Source of the DNA: Meconema thalassinum
Taxonomy: Eukaryota > Arthropoda > Insecta > Orthoptera > Tettigoniidae
Length of the DNA stretch: 64,000 nt
NCBI GenBank assembly: GCA_946902985.2
Contig: OX336389.2
Span: 340,726,444-340,790,443 of the forward strand
Reading direction: 5' to 3'
Of the stretch, positions 10,640 to 22,482 are shown piece by piece. Numbering within the stretch: the first letter of the stretch is position 1; each line of letters starts with the position of its first letter. The position numbers and the translations under genes are program-made. The notes below the pieces were generated by a model. The model saw nothing but the letters and a program-made list of their open reading frames with translations, did no database searches and was not told the DNA's origin.

Positions 10640-11455
10640 CCCGAATGAATCCATACAAAATATACTGGTACCGGTAGATAAAAAGGCATATTTTTTGCAC
10701 ATCTAACACAAAAAGGTATATCTAACACAAAACACTGTACCAAGTGAACTCGATACAAAATATACTGGTACCAGTAGACAACGAAGACTTATTTTATGTG
10801 CATCTGAGAGTTAAAAATTAAATCCAAAACATTTGGGCTAGTTCTATTGATAAGATTAAATGGCACTGTACCAAGTGAACTCAATACAAAATATATGGGT
10901 ACCGGTACAATAGACAAAAAAAGGCATATTTTTTGCACATATGACACAAGAATAATCATTGCTGTAGCCTACATGCAAGAAATACTTCTATGTAAATCCA
11001 TAAACATGTATGCTAGTTCTATTCATAAAATTAAATTGGAACTCTGCCAAATGAACTCGAACAAAATATACTGGTACCAGTAGACAACAAAGGTCTATGA
11101 TGCGCATCTGAGAATAAGAAATAGTAGCCTACATACAAGAAATAATTTCCTTGTAAATCCATAAACATGAAGACTAGTCCTATTCATAAGATAAAATGGC
11201 ACTGTATCAACTAAAATGTATACAAAATACGCTGGATAGTAATTGATGTGCATTTGAAGAACAAACAATTACTATAAACCTACAGTAGAGAAATATATGC
11301 ACATTAATAATTCATTGATTTGCTGGTTATAGACACAAGGCCTACTTATTTAATGTGGAAGCCTTGCGAATAAACTTTCCTTTCAAATTAAGTCTTTCAG
11401 CCTGCACTTTGCAGTAATTATTGAGAAAAATGTTACTCAACACCTTACTGCATTT
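10640..11455 (+). repeat. Second copy of the 4-5 kb tandem repeat and tail
   Basis: It has the same units as 4020-4790 (GCTAGT steps near 10837 and 11012, with an ACTAGT variant near 11174) and the same tail as 4790-4990 (ATTTAATGTGGAAGCCTTGC, CAGCCTGCACTTTGCAGTAA). The tail ends inside the P-like transposase relic, at the shared ACCTTACTGCATTTA. Confidence 0.8.
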
Positions 11456-12088
11456 ACTGCCAATTTTCTCGTAGACATTCCACATTCACAGACAACATCA
11501 GTCTGTGAAGTACGGTACAGTTCAATATGAACCACTGCCAACTGCATGACAAGTTCCCTTTGGCGTTTAACCAACAGTAGGAAGTCTTTCTCATAAGGTT
11601 CACTGGCTAAAATATAAATGATCTTACAGAGAACTGTACACAAAGTCACCACAATGTCCGAGGGACACTTCAGACCACCACGATTGAGAGCATCAAAGTA
11701 CGAGAACTTGTCTTGGCTTTCTATTCACAAGTCCCTTTCTGTCATGAGCACTGATACACAGGTTTCACACTTTCCTTTGTTCATCCACAGCACATTTAGA
11801 ACACTATGTGCAACATATCCAGCCCATTCAAATCGTCACTCTTTCACTGCTTTCATCAACCCTGGCTGAGTCAATGCATTGCAGTACTGTATCAAATTTG
11901 TCCATGCTAATGGCAGGTACACTTTCATCATCAAAAGAACAAGTACTGTAGTCTGAACAAGATTCAACAAAAGACGTTATGGAAAATTCGCCAAGAGAGG
12001 CTGATTTCATTTTCAATACACTACATATTTTTAGTTTTCTTTCAAATTCTAAGATCTGTTCTACTGAGACATTGCAGTAGCCACTCAT
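11437..12088 (-). pseudogene. P-element/THAP9-like transposase C-terminus, decayed
   Basis: On the minus strand, 11870-11437 reads through one stop as AGYVAHSVLNVL, CETCVSVLMTE, then FDALNRGGLKCPSDIVV and a helical tail ending near 11437. A GYVA step, a CxxC pair and NRGGLxxPS are features of the C-terminal part of P-element-like transposases. An upstream 86-codon ORF (12088-11828) is in reach. At least one stop and one frame break separate the pieces. Neither a THAP finger nor catalytic residues are seen. The 3' flank is the repeat at 10640-11455. Confidence 0.55.
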
Positions 12089-12647
12089 CTGGCGGTACTA
12101 ACCGATTCGACCTTCAAGCTTGTCAGTTTGAAACTTTCCCAATAATATATATTTCCATTTCAGGGTATGGAAAATATATGTAGGCTACTCATTTGTACGA
12201 TACAATCAATGGTGTGAGTCAAAGCTGTGTGCGTCTCATTTGTCAACTTTCCATTAGGCTAATTGCTGAAAATTGAAAATTATTCTAAAGACTTTAACTT
12301 CTCATCTTCAGGTCCAGTAATAGGAACACAATCTTAATGAATTACCATTGCTAATAATTTATAAACCCTAAATAGAATAATAAATAGACCAACTCAGCTC
12401 AACGCAGCTCGATCTTTGGTGGAATACCAATTTGGATTAGGTCCTTCATACATCCTTGGAACTATCTCACCTTGGTTGGTTTCGGTTTAGTGAAATTCCA
12501 GATTTTCTTAGTCAGTCCTTAATCATATGGAAGATGTGCCCGTAGAAAGGCAATCTTTCCTTTCTTAATGAACGGTGTTATTGATTCTATCTTACTATAT
12601 AGTTCTGCAATGAATCCCATTCGTAACTGCTCATCAACCCGTATGTC
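12089..12647. other. No gene seen
   Basis: AT-rich sequence with no recognisable ORF or repeat. Confidence 0.45.
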
Positions 12648-13026
12648 TTGCCACGGTGGGTGAGTGATTATCGTGTCGGACTACCAACCCTAGCTTGCAG
12701 GTTCGCTCCAGGCCGTGGTAAGTGATTTTTGAAAGGCTATAAAAATCACGACACGCATGTCTTACGTTGTTGGCATGTTAAAGAACCCATTTGAATTCAT
12801 TAGGCCGTGTTCATAATGGCAAAATTAATCTTGGGATTTTTCCGCCAACACAAAGTTCCTCCTTTCTCTACTAGAATGCTCTATAGTGTCAAGGAGCTTA
12901 GATATCTAACCTCCTTGACTTTCAAAGCGTTCCAAGGAACGACAGAATTCGACATAGAAGCTGCCTTCTGGGCGTCAAATAGCAAAGCTTGCACCCGGCA
13001 CCCGAGGCCATACGATATTATTATTT

Positions 13027-13077
<51 letters not shown>
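12648..13077 (+). mobile_element. SINE-E, full length with long ATT tail
   Basis: Head TTGCCACGGTGGGTGAGTGA, B-box GCAGGTTCGCTCC, a body of about 330 bp matching 6481-6862 in reverse, then an (ATT)n tail. The ORF running into the tail gives an isoleucine run and is not a gene. Confidence 0.85.
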
Positions 13078-13079
<2 letters not shown>

Positions 13080-13237
13080 CATCTGTTGCCTAAAATCTTT
13101 CGTCATATCCCTCGTCCCCGTTATAATTTGTCGACTTGTCCCTGTCTACTCATTGTCGTCGAAGCCTTTTTGGTTTAAGAACAGTGCTATATCCACACTC
13201 AACGCCTTCTTGTTTTATATGGTATGTTTTTCGTCAA

Positions 13238-13241
13238 ATTA

Positions 13242-13290
<49 letters not shown>
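13238..13290 (+). repeat. ATT microsatellite
   Basis: A pure (ATT)n tract of about 50 bp, separate from the SINE-E tail upstream. Confidence 0.9.
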
Positions 13291-13291
<1 letters not shown>

Positions 13292-13799
13292 GTAAACATG
13301 GTGACATCGATCAATCTCAACAGTGAATGCATCCCTGAAGCAACCAAGCATCAGGAAGACTACAGTACTGCAGGCTAAATGACCCACAATGTTTGTAGGA
13401 CATATGGCAAGGCTTCATCATTAGTAACTTATTTGAGGTACAGTATGCGGACTTTAGACATTGTGTGAAGTTCACGGGCTACCCACAATTTCTCGTTCCT
13501 AAGTCCATTTGACACATCATAACACGCGGCACGAGGCAGTGGCGATTCCTCTCCGCAGCACTAGGGTGATCTTTGACCCGTCAATTCCCTTGCTATCTCC
13601 CAACCAGAGATTTCTAGCATACACAACAGAAAGCGTCTATTCCTTTCGAGTAATGGTTATTTGTTTGAAGTCCATTGGTGTAAGCTTAATCTTCATCTGT
13701 ATTGTTTATTGAAACCACGATGCCATATTGTCCGCAGGTCTGTGATCCTTTATCTGGTACCGTATTTTCATAATATAATAATGACTTGTAGAGGTCTGG
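13291..13799. other. No gene seen
   Basis: No feature could be assigned. Confidence 0.4.
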
Positions 13800-13985
13800 T
13801 GCACGTCTTTCAATCTGGCACCCATTGACAACTTGCACGTCATGATGAGGGTGAAATGAATGATGTCAAAAACGCCCAATCTTTATGCCAGAAGAATTAA
13901 CTATCCCACGACCAGGCCGCAAATCGAACCAGGGGTTCTTTGCATCAATGCCTAGCGTCCTCTTCACTTAGCCACGAAGCCGATC
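13800..13985 (-). mobile_element. SINE-I, tRNA-headed
   Basis: On the minus strand, CTTCGTGGCTAAGTGAAGAG is the A-box region and CTGGTTCGATTTGCGG the B-box region. The body is about 150 bp. Target duplications were not found. Confidence 0.6.
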
Positions 13986-14014
13986 ATCTCCATAAACTCT
14001 GTGTAATACACAAA

Positions 14015-14215
14015 ACGAACTTTTTTAGTCTATTTTCAAGACATGAAATGTCGGCTTATAAGATCAACTTTTGTCCGTGTGTGCGTGTATGTCTGTGTGG
14101 ATCCCCTTATAATTTTTATTTGCTTGATTGCTCGGCAAGGAATTACTACTGCCCATTTGACCCGACCGCACCTTTCGAATTTCGAAAAGGAGGTCATGCG
14201 AAATTTCACCAGTAA
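14015..14215 (+). repeat. Fragment of hairpin-ended modular repeat
   Basis: It begins with a weak hairpin (TAGTCTATTTTC, then GAAATGTCGGCTTA), then CTTTTGTCCGTGTGTGCGTG and CCGACCGCACCTTTCGAATT. The order matches the starts at 17073 and 23585. About 200 bp remain. Confidence 0.6.
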
Positions 14216-14317
14216 GATTTAAATGAGTGCATTGATGGCTGGCAATGAGGGCTGCATCACGCCACCCCTAACGTGCATTGTTAAAAAAAGCGTCTACACA
14301 CGACCTAATCTGCTGGG

Positions 14318-14346
14318 CCCAATCTGCAGGGACCCTGCAGATTGGG
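14318..14346. repeat. Perfect palindrome, 14-bp arms
   Basis: CCCAATCTGCAGGG and its reverse complement flank a single A. The arms extend imperfectly into the terminal repeat of the Harbinger-like element, as if two terminal repeats had been joined head to head. Confidence 0.85.
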
Positions 14347-14559
14347 TGGTGTGTAGGCTTGTTGGAACCGGTCGGGCCGACATAATTCTTGTCGGCAGGT
14401 TGGTTGGGGCGACCACACAATCGCCCAACTTATTATTGCAACATTGGGGAAGTTGGCCCATTAGCTATCAGCTGCCTCGCAGCCACGTAGCACGTCTTAT
14501 GTATTGAGTGCAGTGCAGTGAGCATATGAATTCAGTTAAATAGTAGATTATTAGTATCT

Positions 14560-14703
14560 ATGATGTCGGAAAAGGAGAAAGAGGTTTGGAAGGAGATTTT
14601 TGAACTTTACAAAGATATGCCCTGCCTATGGGATATTTCAAGTTCCAATTATCTCAACAGAGATATGCGCAATCAAGCGTTAGATATTTTATTAGATAGA
14701 TGA
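14560..14703 (+). pseudogene. MADF (Myb/SANT-like) domain fragment
   Basis: A 47-codon ORF contains EVWKEIFELYKDMPCLWDIS followed by SSNYLNRDMRNQALDILL. This matches the N-terminal two-thirds of a MADF domain, the DNA-binding second protein of PIF/Harbinger transposons. A TGA ends it before the third helix is complete. It lies between the element's inverted repeats. It may be a relic of ORF2 in a deleted copy. Confidence 0.65.
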
Positions 14704-14993
14704 GGACGCGACCTCGTCTAGTTCTTTAATAATATTTGTATGACTAATTGTTTTTATCTGTAATAACCACTTTTTAGCCCAATATTTTCTCTTTCGTATC
14801 GACTTCAATGGCAACAAAGTCAATGCGATTCCTATTTTTTGAAATAAAGGAAGGAGCCATGATCGCGCGTGCTTTCAGACCAGAGCGAGCAAGCCTACTG
14901 CAGATCGGGCCTGTGGAGAGCAGCACCCGATTTACCGCGCTAATTACCCAGCAGATCGGGCCCAACAGATTGGGTCGTGTGTAGAGGCCTTTA

Positions 14994-15320
14994 AGTTGGA
15001 TCTTACCTGTATTCTGGGAGTGATGTTCGTTACAGAAAGTAAACTTTCTAACAGTAAGTACTGTACATTTAAGACATTGTGGCATTATTTTATCTTATGA
15101 GGCAAGTTACATGTGCCAGTAGTTCATTGGTAGTACAGTAGTTTCATTTTCATAATCAACATTATCATTAGGGGCAAATGACCTAGATGTTACGTCCATT
15201 ATTAGATTCACTTTTCGTAAGTCATTTGTATGGAGAGTATTTCCAAAGCAGATATGAGTTGTCAGTTCATTTATTTCCTGATATCTCAGATGTAATCAGC
15301 TAGTTTATTGCGTGTGTTTC
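14994..15320. other. No gene; short SINE fragment
   Basis: ATTAGGGGCAAATGACCTAG near 15168 matches the short SINE at 30685-30719. Nothing else is assigned. Confidence 0.45.
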
Positions 15321-15545
15321 AATTCGCAGACCTTGGCTGGCTGCGTGGCTCAGCGGTAATGTTCTCGCTTGCTGTGCCCAAGGTTGCAGGATCGAAACCT
15401 GCGCAAATACAAAGGAGTCGTGTCAGTAGATGTACTGGCACGTTGAAGATCCCTCTCGGGGCAAAATTCCGGCACTCCGGCGTCTCTAAAAGCCGCAGTA
15501 GTTAAAAGGGACGTAAAGCAAGTAACATTATTTAATTCGCAGACC
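15321..15545 (+). mobile_element. SINE-C with 12-bp target duplication
   Basis: Head GGCTGCGTGGCTCAGCGGTA, B-box GCAGGATCGAAACCTGC, conserved GGCGTCTCTAAAAGCC and end AGTTAAAAGGGACGTAAAGC. AATTCGCAGACC flanks it at 15321-15332 and 15534-15545. An internal stretch found in the copy at 63762 is missing. Confidence 0.9.
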
Positions 15546-16019
15546 AACATAAATGTTAAACCCGCTGCGCCTCAATTAACGGAACATGAACTGCTCAAAA
15601 CTGAAGCCTGCTTGGAAGAGGACTTATTGCATGTGAGATTTGACTCTGATAAAATTGGAAAGGGTGCGAGGGCCATATTAATAGGCTGTTGGAAACTTAT
15701 TTGGTGACGGGGGAGCTATTGGAGAGAGCAAAATGCTATTTGATGACACGTGCTTGTAGTGTAACACTTTGCTTTGAACAGACTTCCCCAAGATCTCTTA
15801 TCACATTGTAGCAATTGCATTGGTTAATTTCCTTAATGAATCTCTGTAATTAAATTCTTATTGTCGCCTTCATTTTGCTAGGAGTCCTTTTAAATAGATC
15901 ATTGTCACTGTTTTGTTAATGAATAAATAAATATAATTCATCACTTAGGGAACTTGAGACTTAATGATTAATCGATCGGGTGAAGCCAGGGTACTACTGC
16001 TGTATTGATATAATTTTCA
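15546..16019. other. No gene seen
   Basis: AT-rich sequence without an assignable feature. Confidence 0.45.
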
Positions 16020-17072
16020 AATCAGTGACAAGCAGTAAACAAAGATGGCTGTCGCATGAACTTTCAAAATTTCAATTCCCTATTCTTGGGACCTATTATC
16101 GCTGTAAGCCTGAAATTTTGTACCATAATAGATAAGAGACAATTCTTAGGATGTGACATTCGTAACCCTGACAAGCACGAAACCAAGATGATGGCCACGT
16201 CAATGATCAAAATTCAATTATCTACTCTCAGGACCTATGCCAGCTAAAAGCCTGAAATTTTGTACCGTGATAGAAGAATATAGTCTAAAGCAAGTTTATT
16301 GAAATGGTTTTTCCAACAGTGACAAGCTCGAAACTAATATGGTGACTTTCATGTTATTTTCAACATACAATTCCCTTTTCTCGGGCATATTACAGTTACA
16401 AGCCTGAAATTTTGTACCATGACAGAGGACTGTTAAACACGTTTACGACACGAGGTTTGAAGTGGCTACAAGCGGCCGTGTGAAGTTTCAAAATTCATTT
16501 TCATTTTCTCAGGACTCATTTAAAATGTTCAAAATTAATTCCCTCTTCTTAGGGAAACCTTGTATCATGATAGGAAACCATCAGACAAATTCAGAGTTGT
16601 GACATTCGGTAAAATGACAAGCACGAAACTAAGATGGCGGTCGAGTGAATTTTCAAAATTTGATTTCCTTTTCTAGCTACCAAACCTATTACAGCTATAA
16701 GTATATGATATAGGCGTATAAAACAAATTTAACAATATAACTTCCAACTCCATGACAAGCACGAAACCAAGCTGGTGTCCACGTGAATGTTCAAAATTAA
16801 TTCCCTCTTCTTAGGGCCTATTACAGTTATGAGCCTGAAATTTCATACCATGCTAGGTGACAGGTTTATTGCTATAACTTTTGAAACCTGGACTAGCACC
16901 AAACCAAGACTATGGACATGTGAATGTTAAAATTGCAATGGTCCTTTCTCTGGACCTATTACAGCTACAAGCCTAAAACCTTGTGCTATGATAGAAAACC
17001 ATAATGCAAAGTCACAGATGTGACAATCAAAACCAGAACAAGCACGCAACTTAGATTGCCGACGTGTGAATT
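16020..17072 (+). repeat. Array of diverged modules, about 140-160 bp
   Basis: Each module has, in order: GACAAGCACGAAACCAAGAT with GGCGG or a variant, GTGAATTTTCAAAATTCAAT, CTCGGGACCTATTACAGCTA, AAGCCTGAAATTTTGTACC, ATGATAG. The CTGAAATTTTGTACC step recurs near 16110, 16250, 16405, and degraded near 16835 and 16975. No coding content. Confidence 0.75.
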
Positions 17073-18900
17073 TTTGGCCTATTTTCGTTTATGAAAAAAT
17101 AGGCTTATGAGATGACCTTTTGTCTGTGTGTGTGTGCGCGTGTGTGTGTCCCCATAATAAAATCTAAACGGCTGGAGAGATTTCATTGAAACTCTGTAAG
17201 TGCATAGTACTATTTTTTCGACCCCGATCGCACCCTTTAAATTTGAATACGACTCACCAATCCAACATGGCGGCTGTGCAAAATATTTCACCGGCATTCT
17301 AGGCTATATCTCCGAAGTATTACCGATATCACCCTGAAATTGTGTACGGTGATGGATAATACTCAGTTAAATTCAGATATTTGATGCTTAAGAGCATAGT
17401 AAGTACAAAACCAACATGGCGGCCAAGCGAATTTAAGATATTTAAATGGCATTTTCTCGAGATTTAATCAACCGAGCGCAGTGAAACTTGGTACGATAAA
17501 TTTTTATACAAGATTATATCTACTGGTATCTGATTCAATTCAATTTTTATCATAAGAAAAAGATTGCGGCTGTGCGAAATTTTAAAATTATTTTTTAAAT
17601 TTTTGTATACTAATCATGCGATTGAAGAGAACTTTTGAATAATAAACCTATGTAATATTCTTCATCTAATGGTACATAACTCGATGGCCTACATATAGAA
17701 CAATCTAACATGGCGATCATCCAAAATATTTCGACGGTTCATAATATCTCCGAATCTATTACAGCAATCAAACTGAAATGTTGTGTGTTGATAGAGGCTA
17801 TTAACATAAGTTAACCTATGGGCATTTCAATAACCTGATGAACACAAATCCAACATGGCGCCGATGCGGAAAATCCTTTTAATAGGCAGGAAAATTTTAA
17901 TGGAAAAGACCAGTGGGATATGTGAAAATGGGCTGTGTAGTTCACGGAACTGCTTGTTGCATTTCAATTTCCTTCCCTTGGGATCAATTACAGGTATAAT
18001 TCTGAAATTGGAAGCATGGAACCAATATGGCGGCCGTGTGAGTTTCAAAATTAATTTGCCTTCTCTTGGGACCTACTACTGACATAAACCTGGTATAGAA
18101 CCATGAAATAAAATCACAAATTTGTCTTTAGAGATGAAATGAAAATCCACAGCCTGCTTCCAGTCTCCGACCGGGTCAGGAATAGAATGAATGAAGCCCC
18201 CACCTAGCGGCGAGGATATGAACTGTGCCGGCTGCCGAGGCCTGATGCACTCCTCTGGGGCAATGATTAAATGAATGACAGATGAAATGAAATGATAGTG
18301 GAGAGTGTTGCTGGAATGGAATTTTGACAGGGAAAACCGGAGTACCCGGAGAAAAACCTGTCTGCCTCCGTTTTGTCCAGCACAGATCCCACATGGAGTG
18401 ACCGGGATTTGAACCACGGACCCAGCGGTGAGAGGCCGGCGTGCTGCCGCCTAAGCCACGGAGGCTTTCTTTAGAGATAATGACAAGTAATACATTAACA
18501 TGGCAGCTTCAGTTTCAAAATTTAACTGCCTTTTCTCGGAACCTAATAGGCTACATTTAAAAGCCTGGAAATTGTGTCACGATGGGGGATTACTGATATG
18601 CCTTTTGGAATCGCACTAAGCAACGATCTAACATTGTGGTCACTTTAAAATGTTATGTCCCCATCCTGGTGACCTAATCATCTTAGTGCACGGAAGCTGG
18701 TGGAACACATTGTTTAGAAAATCCAATATTGTGGCTGTTCGAATTTATAAAAATAGATCTATTTTAATTTCCCCGTCTTATTGGAGTCATCGGGTTAACA
18801 TGTGGTAAGTCATTTATCTGAGATAGATATGACCAGTTTAATATATGTTACCAATCTTTAAAATATGGACTCAAAGGTTGGTACTGGAATGTGCTTTTGT
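17073..18900 (+). repeat. Hairpin-ended modular repeat, copy 1
   Basis: It opens with an inverted repeat, GGCCTATTTTCG then AAAAAATAGGCT, followed by CTTTTGTCTGTGTGTGTG, a GT tract and CCCCATAATAAAATC. Modules with AACATGGCGGC and CCTGAAATTxTGTAC steps follow. The first 700 bp align in order with 23585-24297 and, inverted, with 36700-37965. A SINE-A is inserted at 18136-18467. Confidence 0.75.
18125..18478 (-). mobile_element. SINE-A copy 2 with 11-bp target duplication
   Basis: TCTTTAGAGAT at 18125-18135 and 18468-18478 flanks a full-length minus-strand copy. It is very similar to the copy at 960-1317. Confidence 0.9.
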
Positions 18901-19260
18901 TATCGAATGCATTCTTAAGATGTCAAGCTCGATGGTTTTTCCCTCAAAGCAAACAACACCAATTTAATTAAGTAACTTTCACTGCCAAAAGGCAACGTGG
19001 AACTTCCAGCCTAATGGGGTAACGAGGTTATTTGTGTGTTGCTCCTCTCTTACTAAAATTCTCGTTAATTGTGTTATTATGTCGTGAGTTAATGATATGC
19101 ACGTCTTAGGAATACTTCCAGCCACCAACCTGAACGTATGGAGGCGCTGTCCTTTTGACTTGGTCATAGGAAACCACTTACAAGATTCTACATAATTGCA
19201 AATTTTCCTTGATGTATCTTAAAAATTACAATGAGTGATTCATTATAATATTCTATATTT
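18901..19260. other. No gene seen
   Basis: Spacer between the plus- and minus-oriented modular repeats; nothing is assigned. Confidence 0.4.
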
Positions 19261-20960
19261 TAAAGTGGCCGCCGCGCGTTGTATTCAGTGTGTTATTCCT
19301 GTTATGTCAGCCAGGACCCTTATATAGTAGGCCTACTTATTTAGTACTAAATTTTGTTTTAATTGCGCAATAGGCCTACATTCTGAATGATTCACTATTA
19401 CGTTTTGATATTACACCCAGCCGCCATCTTAAAAATTGAGAGTCTCTGTTATTTTTCTTTATACGATACTGTATATAGGTTTCTACCTTATCACTAATTT
19501 TTGTCATTGTAGTTCACTTCTAAAATTATAAAATGTCATGATGACCGCCGTGCTTTATTCGTTTTGATATATTTATCCCTAACGCTACTGACGTCTCTAG
19601 TATAACATTGCTCTTCTACTAAGTTTTGCCTTAATTGTGCAATAACAACCTGTGTTACTAATTTGTTTACTTTAATAGTAGTCTACAGGAGCCTCCGTGG
19701 CTTAGGCGGCAGCACGCCGGCCTCTCACCGCTGAGTCCGTGGTTCAAATCCCGGTCACTCCATGTGAGATCTGTGCTGGACAGAACGGAGGCAGACAGGT
19801 TTTTCTCCGGGTACTCCGGTTTTCCCTGTCAAAATTTCATTCCAGCAACACTCTCCACTATCATTTCATTTCATCTGTCATTCATTTAATCATTGCCCCA
19901 GAGGAGTGCGTCAGGCCTCGGCAGCCGGCACAATTCATATCCTCGCCGCTAGATAGGGGCTTCATTCATTCCATTCCTGACCCGGTCGGAGACTGGAAGC
20001 AGGCTGTGGATTTTCATTCAATAGTAGTCTACACCTAGCCACCATCTTGAATCTATGGAGTCACCGTTCTTTTGCTTTATGCATACAAAGTGGCATATAA
20101 TGTTCTATTTTATTTCTGAATATTGTTATTATTGCTCTCGGATACCGAAAATTGTTAATTTATTTGACAATTTCAAGATGGCCGCTGTGCGCTATATTCA
20201 GTGTGATAATCTTTTGACTAACGCAAGTGAGAGCTTTTATATGATACTCACCTCTTGGTAAGATTTGTCTTAATTACGCAGTTACATTACGAGCTATCGA
20301 TTTTAATGTTCCAGTAGTTCGCGCAGCCGCCATCTTGAATGTATACACAGTCTGTTCATTTACCATGGCCATATAATTTGGTCCTACCAATTTTCGTTAC
20401 AGTAGCTCTTAAGCTTAGAGAGTTATTTATTTTTATATTTTAAACCTTTCAGATGACGGTTGCGCGTAATATCCATGGTCATATAGTCATAACGTTGGTA
20501 ACATGGAGCCCTTATATAAAACTATCTGAATACCAAGTACTGTGAACATAAATTCATTGGATCATATGTTATGGATTGTAAGGCCTGTATGATTCGCATG
20601 GCCATCATCTTGAAATTGTTTGGCTATGATCGTTTAGTTTGGGCGCCAGATGCTTCCCACATGAGGGTACGTTTTCCAAAATTTGATAGAAATCCGATGA
20701 TTAGTTTAGTCGTAATTTGATTTAAACTTTGAACATTTGGGTGGCTGCCATTATTTTCTTTTTGTGAAGATTGCGGCGATATAAAACATGACACTGAGGT
20801 GTCCTTCACTTGTGTTACCTCTGTTCCAAATTTGGGTCAATTCGGTATCAGCGTGTTTTAATCGACAGACAGATACACTTACATACACACGCAGCTAGAC
20901 AGACGGATATTTGGCCCGTGTACATCTCACAAGTTTACTTTCATGTTTTACAAAAATCGA
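19261..20960 (-). repeat. Modular repeat in inverted orientation
   Basis: CAGCCGCCATCTT-type motifs (19418, 20324) and CTTxAATTxxGCAATA steps recur roughly every 300 bp. The right end carries ACAGACAGATACACTTACAT and TACACACGCAGCTAGACAGA before a weak hairpin. This mirrors the end structure of the other copies. A SINE-A is inserted at 19688-20019. Confidence 0.6.
19674..20033 (+). mobile_element. SINE-A copy 3 with 14-bp target duplication
   Basis: A plus-strand copy starts GGAGCCTCCGTGGCTTAGGC and ends GGCTGTGGATTTTCATTC. AATAGTAGTCTACA flanks it at 19674-19687 and 20020-20033. Confidence 0.95.
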
Positions 20961-22189
20961 AAGTACATGCAGACTAGGTGTAACTTAAGGGACATGTTGC
21001 ACCCTATTTTGTGATAAGATGGCAGGAAATGTGTAGCAAGATCATCATTGCTTCAAGCTTGTTTGTGAATTCTCTGAAAAAATCAATACTTCTCTCTCAA
21101 CGTAACTTACTGTAATAGGCGTTCAAAGATCTCATCTTGGTGATGTGGATGAATCTATTGCCCTATGGTCACAAGGTTAAGAGCCACATAAATCTGCAAG
21201 TTTGTCTTTTTCATTTCCAGGGATCAATATGCCTTTCTTAGCTTAGTTTTCACTGTGATTTGTTTGTGGTGAATGCAGATTTATCAAGTTCTTCACGTAT
21301 AGAGTGCCTGCCATTCTACAAGGAACGGTACTGGTACCACATGATCCATGAAAAATAACGTGTCATCGTCATTCTATAACTAAAGTGAATTTTATGCTGG
21401 TGACATCTCCTGTCAAGCCATGGAGTAACCGGTTCCAGTCTTTCTTTTGGGTATCCATTACAACTTCTACTGACGTTTTTCGTCCTGGAGAACAGCCAGC
21501 AAGAGCTATATAACAAACGAGCTGGGACAAAACAATCATTATATGTAAGAATAGTACGCTATATATCTTCTTGGGATTCAAAACAAACAGGACTGGCTGA
21601 TAAACCAACAGAACAACCATTAGGAGTGCAAGCTCATCATGGACCCCTGTTGAAGTAAATATTTTGCTTTACTGTCCTTCAAAGTGCAATTTGTTTACCA
21701 GAGTGAGGATGCTTCCCTATCAGCTGTAAATTATGTATGAACATATCGTAAATTTTGCTGAATACTCCCATAACATAAACAAGAGAGCTATTAATATGAT
21801 CCATATCTCTAGTGACGGTACATAAGCACGTGCCCATCAAATGTTCGCGGGTTGCAAGGCCAGAGATGTCATTGATCTGGCTGGCCCTTTCCTAACAACA
21901 ACTACTCCAAGCTTCTCTCCTTTGATCTAGTTAGACTCTAAATTTGGAAGCACGGAGTTTTGAAGTATCGGGGGTTCCGGGAGTACTCCATCCCTATGAG
22001 TTTGGATGGGCCTTCCCAAGGAAATTTTCGAAAATGATTCGACTAATAAAATTCCCTTTTATCATTAAACAACGCTAAGCGAATAAAAAGTTAAATACGA
22101 AAATGTTACGTATTTACTCTCCTAATATTCGTGCAAATTGAACCACCTCCAGGATTGACACTAGGTAGCCTTTACTTTGTTGATTTTAA
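20961..22189. other. No gene seen
   Basis: Two overlapping minus-strand ORFs (66 and 83 codons near 21316-21620) show no known motif. No repeat structure is recognised. Confidence 0.4.
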
Positions 22190-22427
22190 TTGGTATTCTG
22201 CCTGAAGGCAGGTCCGAGCCTCCGATGAGGCTATCCTCAGCCGGAGTTTGCGTGCGGTAGGGTGGCCATGGCCTTTTCGCTCCTCCTTATGTTGGCCAAG
22301 TTGCCTAGAACCGGCATGCCATCCAAGTTCCGACCACGCCCAATGCTGCTTAACTGCGGAGTGCTCATGGGATCCAGTGTTTCAACATGGCCAGGCCGTA
22401 TAAGATGATGTGCACCCAATTATTATT
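22190..22427 (-). mobile_element. 5S rRNA-derived SINE (SINE3 type)
   Basis: On the minus strand the first half follows 5S rRNA order: GGCCATGTTGAAACACTGGA, CCCATGAGCACTCCGCAGTT, AAGCAGCATTGGGCGTGGTC, GGAACTTGGATGGCATGCC. The AAGCAGC, GGGCGTGGT and CTTGGATGG steps correspond to the internal promoter region of 5S genes. A non-5S body of about 100 bp follows. It is too diverged and too long to be a 5S gene. Confidence 0.8.
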
Positions 22428-22482
22428 TTATAACTTTTCAAGTTTGCCCCATAATATAAAAAAACTGTAATTATTCTGTTGT

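Larger units (their letters stand above)
14281..14993. mobile_element. Harbinger-like element, about 0.7 kb
   Basis: Inverted repeats of about 37 bp: GCGTCTACACACGACCTAAT at 14290 and its inverted match ending at 14988. TTA at 14281-14283 and 14991-14993 could be the 3-bp target duplication typical of PIF/Harbinger. A MADF-type ORF fragment lies inside, and no DDE transposase is present. A second inverted copy of the terminal motif lies at 14330-14360. Confidence 0.6.

Noticed and set aside
12807..13378. ORFs with isoleucine or leucine runs
   Set aside because: They are translations of (ATT)n tracts.
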